A stretch of 64,000 nucleotides of DNA from UBA12077 sp963665525 (GTDB taxonomy: Bacteria > Bacteroidota > Bacteroidia > Bacteroidales > UBA12077), in contig OY762280.1 in the NCBI GenBank assembly GCA_963665525.1, positions 4,092,001 to 4,156,000 of the forward strand, given 5' to 3'. Made by a program: the position numbers and the translations under genes. Shown piece by piece: positions 1 to 8,367 of the stretch (position 1 is its first letter; every line of letters begins with the position of its first letter). The notes under the pieces were generated by a model that worked only from the letters and a program-made list of their open reading frames with translations, was not told the DNA's origin and ran no database searches.

Positions 1-410
1 ATCTCATCTTGTTTGAATTGATTGGCAGTTTCAAGTGCAATGCGAATCTTGTCGTCTAAATCATCTTGATTTTTAATCTTTTCAAGAATCAGATCAATGG
101 CAAATTTTAGATTAACAGCTGTCGGGCGCGATGATTCTAAATAGTCAGCTATTCTTTTAATTTCTATATCAAGGTTATCATTTTTTTGTAGATTCATTAA
201 ACCAAGATACATTCCATAGGCTGCAGTGACTCCAATTAAAGGAGCACCACGAACCCACATTTCTTTTATAGCAATGTAAGCATCCTTTGCTGTTTTTAAA
301 TCTTTAATTTTAAACTCAAAAGGTAAAAGTCGTTGGTCAATGATTTGAATGCTTTTTGGATTGTTTTCTTGAATCCATATCGTATGATAATGTTTATCGT
401 TTATTTTCAT
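1..410 (-). CDS. mtnA: Methylthioribose-1-phosphate isomerase, N-terminal part (cut by window edge)
   Basis: Minus-strand reading frame that starts with ATG at 410 and runs open off the left edge, so only about 136 N-terminal residues are visible. The translation contains IIDQRLLPFEF near residue 25 and RGAPLIGVTAAYGMYLGL near residue 55, the hallmark N-terminal motifs of the MtnA/eIF2B-like aldose-ketose isomerases. MtnA converts 5-methylthioribose-1-phosphate to 5-methylthioribulose-1-phosphate in methionine salvage. An AAAGGA stretch lies just upstream of the ATG. The active-site Cys and Asp lie in the missing part, so a related eIF2B-like sugar-phosphate isomerase cannot be fully excluded. 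Confidence 0.85.
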   Translation of the reverse strand, partial: MKINDKHYHTIWIQENNPKSIQIIDQRLLPFEFKIKDLKTAKDAYIAIKEMWVRGAPLIGVTAAYGMYLGLMNLQKNDNLDIEIKRIADYLESSRPTAVNLKFAIDLILEKIKNQDDLDDKIRIALETANQFKQDE

Positions 411-435
411 TCCTTTAAGATTTTTTATTAATTAA

Positions 436-456
436 GCAGTTTGTTAAACAAATTGC
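436..456. promoter_or_regulatory. 21-bp dyad upstream of mtnA (possible operator)
   Basis: Near-perfect inverted repeat around a single central base. The arms are GCAGTTTGTT and AACAAATTGC, with 9 of 10 positions pairing and the tenth a G-T pair. It begins 25 bases upstream of the mtnA start codon, in the gap between mtnA and the divergent HAD gene. There is almost no loop, so a protein-binding site is more likely than a hairpin. No regulator is identified. Confidence 0.35.
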
Positions 457-539
457 AATAAAAATCGTTGGGTTCTTAAAAATGAGTTCAAACATAGTCT
501 TAGATTTTTGATAAAAGTAAGAAATCTTTAAATCTTTTA

Positions 540-547
540 TATTTTTG
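540..547 (+). promoter_or_regulatory. Bacteroidota -7 element (TATTTTTG) for the HAD gene
   Basis: Exact match to TAnnTTTG, ending 22 bases before the ATG at 570. No convincing -33 TTTG is seen at the preferred spacing. Confidence 0.5.
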
Positions 548-569
548 CTCATCAAAATAAAGAAAATCA

Positions 570-1199
570 ATGCAGAAAGACTTTATAAAAAATATCATCT
601 TCGATCTGGGCCATGTGATCATTAATATCGATCCTGACAGATCTGTGAGAGAAATGCGTAAGTTGGGTTTTGACAACTTTGAGGAAAGTTATTCTTTACT
701 AAGCCAAAGCCATTTATTTGATCGTTTAGAAAAAGGGTTGATAGAGCAAGAGCCGTTTTATAACAAAATTAATGATCATTTAGCAGATAAAATAGAACAC
801 CATAAAATAGAAGCTGCATGGAATGCAATGTTACTTGATTTTCCTGAAGAAAGAATAAATCTTATTAAAGTGTTAAGTAAAAAGTACAGGGTATTTCTTT
901 TGAGTAATACGAATGCTATTCATTACAAAAAGTATAATGCAGATTTCAATAATCAGTTTGGAATAAATCTGGATGATTTATTCGAAAAAGCATATTTTTC
1001 GCACCGCTTAGGCATGCGAAAACCTGATCCTGATATTTTTGAACATGTACTTAATGATAGTGATTTAAACCCTTTCGAGACACTATTTATCGACGATTTG
1101 GATAAAAATATCGATGTAGCAGGCCGTATGGGTATTAATACGATTTGGATTAATGTTGCAAAAGGCGAAGATTTTATTCAAAAATTAAATGGATTTTAA
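570..1199 (+). CDS. HAD-superfamily hydrolase, YihX-like (subfamily IA)
   Basis: A 209-residue cytosolic protein with all four HAD motifs. These are the nucleophile motif FDLGHVI near residue 11, the Ser motif LLSNTN near 110, the Lys motif MRKPDPDIF near 150 and the acidic motif FIDDLDKN near 173. The DLG[NGH]V form of motif I is typical of the YihX/sugar-phosphatase branch rather than the DxDGT form. The substrate is probably a small phosphorylated sugar or nucleotide, but this cannot be read from sequence. Its last 15 bases overlap the end of the convergent HU/SPOR gene. Confidence 0.8.
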   Translation: MQKDFIKNIIFDLGHVIINIDPDRSVREMRKLGFDNFEESYSLLSQSHLFDRLEKGLIEQEPFYNKINDHLADKIEHHKIEAAWNAMLLDFPEERINLIKVLSKKYRVFLLSNTNAIHYKKYNADFNNQFGINLDDLFEKAYFSHRLGMRKPDPDIFEHVLNDSDLNPFETLFIDDLDKNIDVAGRMGINTIWINVAKGEDFIQKLNGF

Positions 1200-2180
1200 T
1201 ATCCACACCGATTTTATATCAGAAGTTTCACGGAGCTTGTATAGCTTCTTTAATGCTTCTGATTCATCAGTGTAAGTAAAAATTGAGATTCGAATGAGAT
1301 TTTCATCCGATTGAATGATTTCCGGATGGTAACCTTTAGTTTTTAACTTAGATGAGAATTTTTCTGCATTTTCCATTCTTTTAAAGCTTCCGGCAATAAT
1401 ATGATATGCTGAATATTGAGGTTTGGATTCTTGTTTTTCCGGTTCCTCATAGAATAAAGCATCTTTCTTATCTGTATTTTCATCAATCGAGTGATTAATG
1501 ATAGCCTTTATGCTATCTGCTTTTGCAATGCTGTCTAAGTTCTTTTCAGTATTAATTATTACCTGCTGATTTAATTCTTCTTTATCAATATTTTTACTTT
1601 TTGTAATCAGGCTAAAATCAGAGAATCCTTTTGTTAAATACCAGCTTAAACCAACCAGACATAAGAAAACGATAGCAGATGCACTAAGAATGATTACTTT
1701 CTTATATGATTTTTGATTTTTATGCTCTGCTTGTATTTTTGAAGATTTTGTTGTTTGTGGTTTTGTAATTGGGGTTGTTTTTATACTGTGTAAGCCAAAC
1801 GAATCGATTAATAAATTCGAGTCCTTATTTTGTTTAAATTGAATGCTCCCTTTTGTTTTTTGAGATAATATACCTATTCCAGGGAAGTTAATTTCTTCGC
1901 CTTTATTGAGTTTATATTTAGATTCTTTAACAAAATCATCTAACATTTTTTTAGCTTGCTCAATCCTTGTTTTCTCTTTTTCTGAAATGAATTCAATTAA
2001 AAGACTGTCACTATAATTATATTCAGGATTAAAAGTAATTTTCTTCGAAGGAGGTAAGAATTTATTTTCACTTACATCAAAAGCAGCGGGCTCATATTCA
2101 GATACAAATCCACCTAAGCCTGGAATAATAACTCCCTGGTTTGTAAAAAGTAAATCTTTTATGTAATCCTTTATTTTCAA
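1185..2180 (-). CDS. HU-like (CCDC81-type) and SPOR domain membrane protein
   Basis: Three parts are visible. An N-terminal region of about 125 residues contains GVIIPGLGGFVSEYEP and looks like the prokaryotic CCDC81/HU-like domain pair. A single membrane segment follows around residues 160-182. A C-terminal SPOR domain begins at YHIIAGSFKRMENAEKF; SPOR domains bind denuded septal peptidoglycan. The protein probably sits in the inner membrane with SPOR in the periplasm, acting in division or envelope maintenance. No ATG exists near the N-terminus. I chose TTG at 2180 because the upstream TTG at 2204 is itself the end of an exact TATATTTG -7 element, and because MKIKDYIKDLL resembles the usual family start. 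Its end overlaps the HAD gene by 15 bases. Confidence 0.75.
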   Translation of the reverse strand: MKIKDYIKDLLFTNQGVIIPGLGGFVSEYEPAAFDVSENKFLPPSKKITFNPEYNYSDSLLIEFISEKEKTRIEQAKKMLDDFVKESKYKLNKGEEINFPGIGILSQKTKGSIQFKQNKDSNLLIDSFGLHSIKTTPITKPQTTKSSKIQAEHKNQKSYKKVIILSASAIVFLCLVGLSWYLTKGFSDFSLITKSKNIDKEELNQQVIINTEKNLDSIAKADSIKAIINHSIDENTDKKDALFYEEPEKQESKPQYSAYHIIAGSFKRMENAEKFSSKLKTKGYHPEIIQSDENLIRISIFTYTDESEALKKLYKLRETSDIKSVWILKSI

Positions 2181-2201
2181 AGCTTCTGATAATGTTGGAA
2201 A

Positions 2202-2209
2202 CAAATATA
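2202..2209 (-). promoter_or_regulatory. -7 element (TATATTTG) for the HU/SPOR gene
   Basis: Exact TAnnTTTG on the minus strand. The in-frame TTG at 2204-2202 is the last three bases of this box, which argues for a start further downstream, at 2180. Confidence 0.5.
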
Positions 2210-2326
2210 TAGAAAATTATTTTTTACATACGAATATATAATGCTCTAATAATAAACAATTCATTAACGATACACGATTATTTAGATTTTATATGATTAA
2301 ATTAGCAGTTTATAAAAGTTACATGC

Positions 2327-3352
2327 ATGAATAAGTTGATATTAGTTACCGGTGGAACAGGATATATTGGATCTCATACTGTTGTTGAATTAATGAACGA
2401 AGGTTATGATGTGGTTATCATTGATAACCTTTCAAATTCAGAAAAATCTGTTTTAGATGGTATTGTAGAAATTACCGGGAGAAGACCTTATTTTGAGCAA
2501 TTTGATATTTGTGATAAAGAGAAAGTTCGTAATTTTTTTCAGGTTTATAAGAAGTTAGATGCAATTATTCATTTTGCAGCGTATAAAGCTGTTGGTGAAT
2601 CAGTTGAAAAACCATTGATGTATTATCAAAATAATATGAATACATTAATGAACTTACTGGAAGGAATGATTCAATATGAAGTACCAAATATTGTTTTTTC
2701 ATCATCGGCAACTGTTTATGGCCAGCCAGATGCATTGCCTGTGAATGAAAGTGCTCCATTTAAGCCAGCAGATTCACCATATGGAAATACCAAGCAAATA
2801 GCGGAAGAGATAATTCGTGATACAGTAAAAGCTAATCCTGGCTTAAATGCAATTTCTTTAAGGTACTTTAATCCTATTGGTGCTCATCCTAGTGCTTTAA
2901 TTGGTGAGTTACCTAGAGGTGTTCCCAATAATTTGGTTCCTTTTATTACTCAAACAGCAATTGGAATTAGAGATGAGTTAAAAGTATTTGGCGATGATTA
3001 TAATACACCCGATGGTTCTGCTATTCGCGATTATATAAATGTAGTAGATTTGGCAAAAGCACATGTCGTTTCGATAAACAGAATGTTGGGCAAGAAATCA
3101 AAAAGTAATTTGGAAATTTTTAACCTTGGGACAGGGAAAGGTTCATCGGTCTTAGAAATTGTAAATGTTTTTGAAAAAGTTACTGGTGAAAAGTTAAAAT
3201 ATTCAATTGTAGGTCGAAGGCAAGGAGATGTTGAATCTGTTTATGCAGATACGAAATATGCTAATGAAGAGCTGGGTTGGAAGGCTGAAGTTGGATTAGA
3301 TGAAACATTGCTTTCTGCATGGAAGTGGGAAAAATATATAAGGAATAAATAA
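2327..3352 (+). CDS. galE: UDP-glucose 4-epimerase
   Basis: A 341-residue short-chain dehydrogenase/reductase fold enzyme that interconverts UDP-glucose and UDP-galactose for polysaccharide and LPS building blocks. The NAD-binding GGTGYIGS lies at residues 9-16, the SSSATVYG catalytic segment near 125-132, and the active-site pair Tyr152/Lys156 in PYGNTKQ. The C-terminal region DYINVVDLAKAH and NLGTGKGSS is typical of GalE. Length matches the family. It stands alone as a single gene, ending in a strong hairpin shared with convergent glmS. UDP-GlcNAc epimerase activity is also possible. Confidence 0.93.
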   Translation: MNKLILVTGGTGYIGSHTVVELMNEGYDVVIIDNLSNSEKSVLDGIVEITGRRPYFEQFDICDKEKVRNFFQVYKKLDAIIHFAAYKAVGESVEKPLMYYQNNMNTLMNLLEGMIQYEVPNIVFSSSATVYGQPDALPVNESAPFKPADSPYGNTKQIAEEIIRDTVKANPGLNAISLRYFNPIGAHPSALIGELPRGVPNNLVPFITQTAIGIRDELKVFGDDYNTPDGSAIRDYINVVDLAKAHVVSINRMLGKKSKSNLEIFNLGTGKGSSVLEIVNVFEKVTGEKLKYSIVGRRQGDVESVYADTKYANEELGWKAEVGLDETLLSAWKWEKYIRNK

Positions 3353-3356
3353 TGAC

Positions 3357-3391
3357 AAAAAAAGGAGATCAATTTTTGATCTCCTTTCGTT
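3357..3391. terminator. Bidirectional terminator between galE and glmS
   Basis: A perfect 12-bp stem, AAAGGAGATCAA (3361-3372) pairing with TTGATCTCCTTT (3376-3387) around a 3-base loop. A-runs lie on the left and T-rich bases on the right, so it can act for both convergent genes. Confidence 0.8.
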
Positions 3392-3407
3392 TTATATTCG
3401 TTGAAAA

Positions 3408-5243
3408 CTACTCTACCGTAACAGATTTTGCCAAATTTCTTGGCTGATCAACATTACAACTTCTAAGAACAGCAATATGATACGAAAGTAATTGTAAAGG
3501 AATAACTGTTAATAGTGCAGATAATTCTTCTCGAGTTTCAGGAATTTCTAAAACATGATCTGCCATATTTCTAATGACCGTATCTCCTTCAGTAACTACT
3601 GCAATAACAACACCTTTTCTGGCTTTAACTTCTTGAATATTACTTACAATTTTTTCATAAGATTTATCTTTTGTTGCAATGACAACCACAGGCATCTTTT
3701 CGTCAATTAAGGCGATTGGTCCGTGTTTCATTTCAGCAGCAGGATATCCTTCGGCATGAATGTAAGAAATCTCTTTTAACTTTAAAGCACCTTCTAGAGC
3801 AACAGGGAATAAATATCCACGTCCTAAATACAAGAAATTGCTAGCATCTTTATATAATTCACTTACTTTAAGGTAGGCATCGTTCTGAGTTAAGATTTTC
3901 TCAATTTTTGCTGGTATATCATGTAATTCAGAAATGAGTTCCCGATAAGTATTATCATCAATATGTTTTTTCTCATGTCCTAGCATCATAGCCATCATGG
4001 TAAGAACAGTTACCTGAGCAGTAAAAGCTTTGGTTGATGCAACGCCAATTTCTGGTCCGGCATGGGTATAAACACCACCATCAGTTTCTCGAGGTATGCT
4101 CGATCCAACAACATTACATATTCCTAATACAGTAGCACCTGCTTCTTTAGCTAACCGAATAGCTGCTAATGTATCAGCTGTTTCTCCACTTTGACTTATT
4201 GCAATAACAACATCATCAGGATTAATGATAGGATTTCTATATCTGAATTCAGAGGCATATTCAACTTCAACAGGAATTCTTGCTAAATCTTCTATTAGAT
4301 ATTCTCCAACTAATCCAGCATGCCATGAAGTACCACAGCCTATAATTAAAATTCTTTTTGCTTCTAATAATTTTGGTAATACATTATGTAAGCCACCTAA
4401 ATGGATTTCATTTTTATCTAAAGAAACTCTTCCTCTAAATGTATCCAGGATGGATCGAGGTTGTTCATAAATCTCTTTTAACATAAAATGGTCAAATCCA
4501 TTTTTTTCTATTTCTCCAATGTCTAAATCAACCTGTTGTACTTTAGGAGTAAGCTGGTCATTTTTAATGGTTTTTAAAGTAAGACCTTCTTTGCCTAAGA
4601 TGGCTACGTCATCATCATTCAGGTAAATAACACTTTTTGTATATTCAATAATTGGAGTAGCATCAGAAGCAATAAAATACTCACCTTCTCCTACACCAAT
4701 AACTAAAGGACTACCTTTTCGTGCTGCGATTAACTTATTGGGTTCATCTTTACAAATAATAGCTAAACCATATGCACCAACTACTTTCGATAAAGCAAGT
4801 CGAACAGCTATTTCAGCACTTACTTTTCCTTTTAAATAGATATATTCAATAAGATTCGCTAAAACTTCTGTGTCTGTGTCTGTATTGAATTTATATCCTC
4901 TATCAATAAGTTTTTCTTTAAGCCTGCTATAATTTTCAATGATACCATTATGGATAAGAACAAACTTTCCGTTCATTGAAGTATGAGGGTGCGCATTAAC
5001 ATCGTTAGGTTCTCCATGTGTGGCCCAACGAGTATGACCTATCCCTATATTGCCAGAAATATCTTCTTTTGAAACATGATCTTCCAAATCAGAGACTTTC
5101 CCTTTTTTCTTAAATACTTTGATATCCTTTTGTAGTAGAGAAATTCCTGCAGAATCATAACCACGGTATTCTAATCGCTTTAGTCCATTAATTAAAATTG
5201 GATAAGCTTGCTTATCTCCAATATAACCTACTATTCCACACAT
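3408..5243 (-). CDS. glmS: Glutamine--fructose-6-phosphate aminotransferase (isomerizing)
   Basis: A 611-residue enzyme making glucosamine-6-phosphate from fructose-6-phosphate and glutamine, the first step to UDP-GlcNAc for peptidoglycan and LPS. The N-terminal Ntn glutaminase starts MCGIVGYIG with the nucleophile Cys2 exposed after Met removal. GHTRWATHGEP and NAHPHTS follow. Two SIS sugar-isomerase domains follow, with ISQSGETADT in the first and AEMKHGPIALID in the second. The C-terminal Lys of NLAKSVTVE is the conserved tail. It starts 3 bases after the DUF4270 stop, so it is co-transcribed with that lipoprotein gene. Confidence 0.97.
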   Translation of the reverse strand: MCGIVGYIGDKQAYPILINGLKRLEYRGYDSAGISLLQKDIKVFKKKGKVSDLEDHVSKEDISGNIGIGHTRWATHGEPNDVNAHPHTSMNGKFVLIHNGIIENYSRLKEKLIDRGYKFNTDTDTEVLANLIEYIYLKGKVSAEIAVRLALSKVVGAYGLAIICKDEPNKLIAARKGSPLVIGVGEGEYFIASDATPIIEYTKSVIYLNDDDVAILGKEGLTLKTIKNDQLTPKVQQVDLDIGEIEKNGFDHFMLKEIYEQPRSILDTFRGRVSLDKNEIHLGGLHNVLPKLLEAKRILIIGCGTSWHAGLVGEYLIEDLARIPVEVEYASEFRYRNPIINPDDVVIAISQSGETADTLAAIRLAKEAGATVLGICNVVGSSIPRETDGGVYTHAGPEIGVASTKAFTAQVTVLTMMAMMLGHEKKHIDDNTYRELISELHDIPAKIEKILTQNDAYLKVSELYKDASNFLYLGRGYLFPVALEGALKLKEISYIHAEGYPAAEMKHGPIALIDEKMPVVVIATKDKSYEKIVSNIQEVKARKGVVIAVVTEGDTVIRNMADHVLEIPETREELSALLTVIPLQLLSYHIAVLRSCNVDQPRNLAKSVTVE

Positions 5244-5246
5244 ATT

Positions 5247-6521
5247 TTAATGTTTTGTGTAAGTAATGTTTAAATTAATATTATCTCCAGATTTTAAAAT
5301 AACTCTATTTGGGTAATATGATTTATTTAAGATTGTAAAATTAATGATGGAATCTTCAATATTTTCATTTAGAATATTCATCATGTGTTTAGGGATATTA
5401 AATTTATATTCCCTTTGGTCAGTATCATATGTTCCTCCTAGTATTCCAGTGGTGTAATCTTCTAATTCAATAAGTGTGCTATCCGTATCGCTGAAATAGA
5501 AAAATATTTGCTCGGGAGGAGCAAATCCATTATGATCATATTCAGCAACTGGTATCGTTAATTCTGCATTAAGTACAGAGTAAACTGAGTCAGAATCTTT
5601 CCAATCTTTAAGGTCTTCAAACTTTAGTTTTGATTTAACACTATTTAATCCTTGAACAAATAATAAACTATCATTTTCATTTGGATCATTCTCAATATAA
5701 TCATTGATTAATCCTGCACTATAATCATTTATATACTTTGCAAATCTATAAGATAAACTAAAGGTTGTACTTAAAGAGTCATCTTCTGTAGTTTGATAGT
5801 AGAAAATAATTTTTGAATCAGTATTTGAAGTAAGGTTAAAATTAATAATCCCTCCAGGTTCATTTATGAGTTCTGGAATGATACTAATTCCTTTGAAAAT
5901 TTCTCTAAAGTTTGTGTCAGAGTCGTAAATATCATTCCCAAAGGAGATAAATTTATTCGCAAATGAACTTTTTAGAGGAAATTTTAATAAGCTATCACCG
6001 CTTAATATGCAATCAGTATTGATTTCATTTTCTTTAATATAATAACTGTCGATATCAATGTTTGAATAATAAACACTATCCATTTCAATATCATTATTTA
6101 GTTCGTAAATATTAAAATAGATATCTTGATCATTCGTTAATCCGTAAATTGAATCTATATCAAGATAAAGAATAACAGAATCTATTGTAATAATATCTTC
6201 AACTTCATTCATAAATGATGTTGGATAAAACTGACATGCAAATTCTCCTTTAAAATTTCCAAAATAGGAGTCATTATAGATACCAATATTATAGTAGGAT
6301 AAGTTTGTAGTATGCATAGGTTTATTTTCATGCACTGTTCCTGTAACTATCATTGTATCGTACTTATAGCCTAATTTAGTGTCATTAGGTAACAAATTAG
6401 CTCCTAGCTCACTAGGATCTTCTTCGCAAGAAATTACCAGTACCAGAATAAGTATAGGAATTAAACCTAAAAGTATATTTGTTATTTTTTTAGGTTGGCG
6501 GTTAGTTGCAATATTATTCAT
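5247..6521 (-). CDS. DUF4270 family lipoprotein
   Basis: Bacteroidota-specific envelope lipoprotein of about 424 residues with a hydrophobic signal and a lipobox ending LVISC, followed by EEDPSELGANLLPND, which is typical of the DUF4270 family. The rest is beta-rich and Asp/Asn/Ser-rich. The open frame extends upstream to 6593 inside the preceding gene, but the ATG at 6521 (MNNIATNRQPKK) lies 7 bases past that gene's stop and gives a normal signal peptide, so it is preferred. It sits between a starch-synthase-like gene and glmS in one minus-strand unit. Function unknown; export to the outer membrane is inferred from the lipobox. Confidence 0.8.
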   Translation of the reverse strand: MNNIATNRQPKKITNILLGLIPILILVLVISCEEDPSELGANLLPNDTKLGYKYDTMIVTGTVHENKPMHTTNLSYYNIGIYNDSYFGNFKGEFACQFYPTSFMNEVEDIITIDSVILYLDIDSIYGLTNDQDIYFNIYELNNDIEMDSVYYSNIDIDSYYIKENEINTDCILSGDSLLKFPLKSSFANKFISFGNDIYDSDTNFREIFKGISIIPELINEPGGIINFNLTSNTDSKIIFYYQTTEDDSLSTTFSLSYRFAKYINDYSAGLINDYIENDPNENDSLLFVQGLNSVKSKLKFEDLKDWKDSDSVYSVLNAELTIPVAEYDHNGFAPPEQIFFYFSDTDSTLIELEDYTTGILGGTYDTDQREYKFNIPKHMMNILNENIEDSIINFTILNKSYYPNRVILKSGDNINLNITYTKH

Positions 6522-6528
6522 AAATTTT

Positions 6529-7332
6529 TTAAAGTATTTTATCATAAAAATTCGAGTAAGCATCAACGTATTCATCTTCATTCTGAAACTCAAGGTAAGG
6601 TTTTTCAGAATTTTTAATAAAACTTAATAATTCATCATTTATTGTCTCACTACCAATAATTGTAGCGTCAGACATTTCTACTGCTAGCTTACTCAGATTT
6701 GTATAAGTAGGATCTGTTAATATTTTAACATCATCTGGAGTGATGTTTTCATATAGTAGTTTATTTTTAAAATCTTTATCGAGAGGTTTATTAAACTCAT
6801 CCCCATAGGCCGAATATACAATTTTAGAATTAGCAAATAATGGATCTTCATGATATGCCTTCTTGATGTATAGCGGAACTAAGCTTGTAAACCATCCATG
6901 ACAATGGATAATGTCAGGTGTCCAACGGAGTTTTTTAACTGTTTCTAAGACGCCTCTGGCAAAGAAGATGGTTCTTTCATCATTATCTTCAAAATAATTG
7001 CCATTTTCGTCTTGTAAAGTTTGTTTTCTTTGGAAGTAATCTTCATTATCAATGAAATATACCTGCATTCTTGCAGCCTGTATCGAAGCTACTTTTATTA
7101 TCAATGGGTGATCCGTATCATTAATGATTAAATTCATACCTGATAATCGAATGACTTCATGTAACTGATTTCGGCGTTCATTAATACAGCCAAATTTAGG
7201 CATGAATGTTCTGATTTCTCTTCCCCTCTCTTGTATTCCCTGTGGTAAGTGCCTTCCAATTAAAGACATTTTACTTTCAGGTAAATATGGTGTAATTTCT
7301 TGCGAAATAAATAAAACCTTCGTATTCTCCAT
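6529..7332 (-). CDS. Glycogen/starch synthase-like protein, GT5 N-terminal domain only
   Basis: A 267-residue protein matching the N-terminal Rossmann domain of GT5 glycogen synthases. It has VLFISQEITPYLPES at the start, PDIIHCHGWFTSLVPLY near residue 140, and SAYGDEFN near 178. The C-terminal GT-B domain with the ADP-glucose site (usually 470-500 residues in total) is absent. Short proteins of this kind next to panC, DUF4270 and glmS are, to my knowledge, common in Bacteroidota, so it is probably intact rather than a broken gene. Whether it transfers glucose is unknown. It is divergent from panC and heads the unit with DUF4270 and glmS. Confidence 0.7.
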   Translation of the reverse strand: MENTKVLFISQEITPYLPESKMSLIGRHLPQGIQERGREIRTFMPKFGCINERRNQLHEVIRLSGMNLIINDTDHPLIIKVASIQAARMQVYFIDNEDYFQRKQTLQDENGNYFEDNDERTIFFARGVLETVKKLRWTPDIIHCHGWFTSLVPLYIKKAYHEDPLFANSKIVYSAYGDEFNKPLDKDFKNKLLYENITPDDVKILTDPTYTNLSKLAVEMSDATIIGSETINDELLSFIKNSEKPYLEFQNEDEYVDAYSNFYDKIL

Positions 7333-7360
7333 CTGGAATTTAAATTAATTTAAACCACCG

Positions 7361-7395
7361 CAAAATTAGTAAAAATTATATTAATCATCAACAAA
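7361..7395 (-). promoter_or_regulatory. Promoter of the starch-synthase-like/DUF4270/glmS unit
   Basis: On the minus strand, an exact -7 element TAATTTTG (7368-7361) has a TTTG at 7395-7392, 23 bases upstream, as a -33 candidate. It ends 28 bases before the ATG at 7332. Confidence 0.55.
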
Positions 7396-7453
7396 TTGCC
7401 AATTGCTTAAACTTATACATCGATATTATTGTTATTATTTGAAATATTATTTT

Positions 7454-7461
7454 TTACTTTG
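7454..7461 (+). promoter_or_regulatory. -7-like element (TTACTTTG) for the panC unit
   Basis: Seven of eight bases match TAnnTTTG. It is placed 35 bases before the preferred panC ATG at 7497. Confidence 0.35.
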
Positions 7462-7496
7462 TCCGGCTAATTATTTCAATGCTTTATTTTAATGCT

Positions 7497-8342
7497 ATGA
7501 AAATTGTAAAAAGCAGAGAGGAACTTTCTTTATATATTAATGATCACAAAGCGAAAAGAAAAAGTATAGGTTTTGTGCCTACTATGGGGGCTTTGCACGA
7601 GGGGCATTTGTCTTTAATCGAATGTTCGGGGAAAGAAAATGATGCAACTGTTGTTAGTATTTTTGTGAATCCTACACAATTTAATGATAAAAATGATTAC
7701 AATAAATATCCTCGAATTCTTGAAGAAGATCTTGAAAAGTTAAAAAAGGTTAAATGTGATATTGTATTCACTCCTAGTGAGAAAGAAATGTATCCTTCTG
7801 AAGATACTAGAGATTTTGATTTTGGATCATTGGATAAAGTGATGGAAGGAGAACATCGCCCGGGTCATTTTAGGGGTGTTGCTTTAATTGTAAGTAAGTT
7901 ATTTGAAGCTGTTATGCCCGATAAAGCATATTTTGGAGAAAAAGATTTTCAGCAAGTAACCATTATAAAAAATTTAGTAAAACAGTTAAAGTATGATATT
8001 GAAATAGTTTCTTGTCCTATTATTAGAGAAGAAGATGGGTTGGCAATGAGTTCCAGAAATATGCTATTAAGCAGTGATCAAAGAGCCAATGTATCTTTAA
8101 TTTCAAAAACGCTAGTTGAAGCTAAAGAACAAGCTAAAAAGATGAGCATATCAGAAACAAAGGATTGGGTTGTTCATACAATCAATGAAAATCCATTTTT
8201 GGAAGTTGAATATTTCGAAATTGTTGATGATGTAAATTTAGATACAGTTACAAATTGGAATCAGGAAGTAAATAAAGTTGGTTGTATAGCAGTTCATGTT
8301 GGAACCATTCGTTTAATAGACAATATTAGATTTTATTCTTAA
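7497..8342 (+). CDS. panC: Pantoate--beta-alanine ligase (pantothenate synthetase)
   Basis: ATP-dependent condensation of pantoate with beta-alanine to pantothenate, the precursor of coenzyme A. VPTMGALHEGHLSL carries the HxGH nucleotide-binding signature (His34/His37 from the chosen start). FGEKDFQQ near residue 145 and SSRNMLLS near 180 are also conserved. The frame opens at an ATG at 7479, but the ATG at 7497 (MKIVKSREEL) gives the family's usual N-terminus. First gene of a closely spaced plus-strand run; panD, which supplies beta-alanine, follows 25 bases later. Confidence 0.95.
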   Translation: MKIVKSREELSLYINDHKAKRKSIGFVPTMGALHEGHLSLIECSGKENDATVVSIFVNPTQFNDKNDYNKYPRILEEDLEKLKKVKCDIVFTPSEKEMYPSEDTRDFDFGSLDKVMEGEHRPGHFRGVALIVSKLFEAVMPDKAYFGEKDFQQVTIIKNLVKQLKYDIEIVSCPIIREEDGLAMSSRNMLLSSDQRANVSLISKTLVEAKEQAKKMSISETKDWVVHTINENPFLEVEYFEIVDDVNLDTVTNWNQEVNKVGCIAVHVGTIRLIDNIRFYS

Positions 8343-8367
8343 CTTTGCATTAATTAGAGAAGGAATT

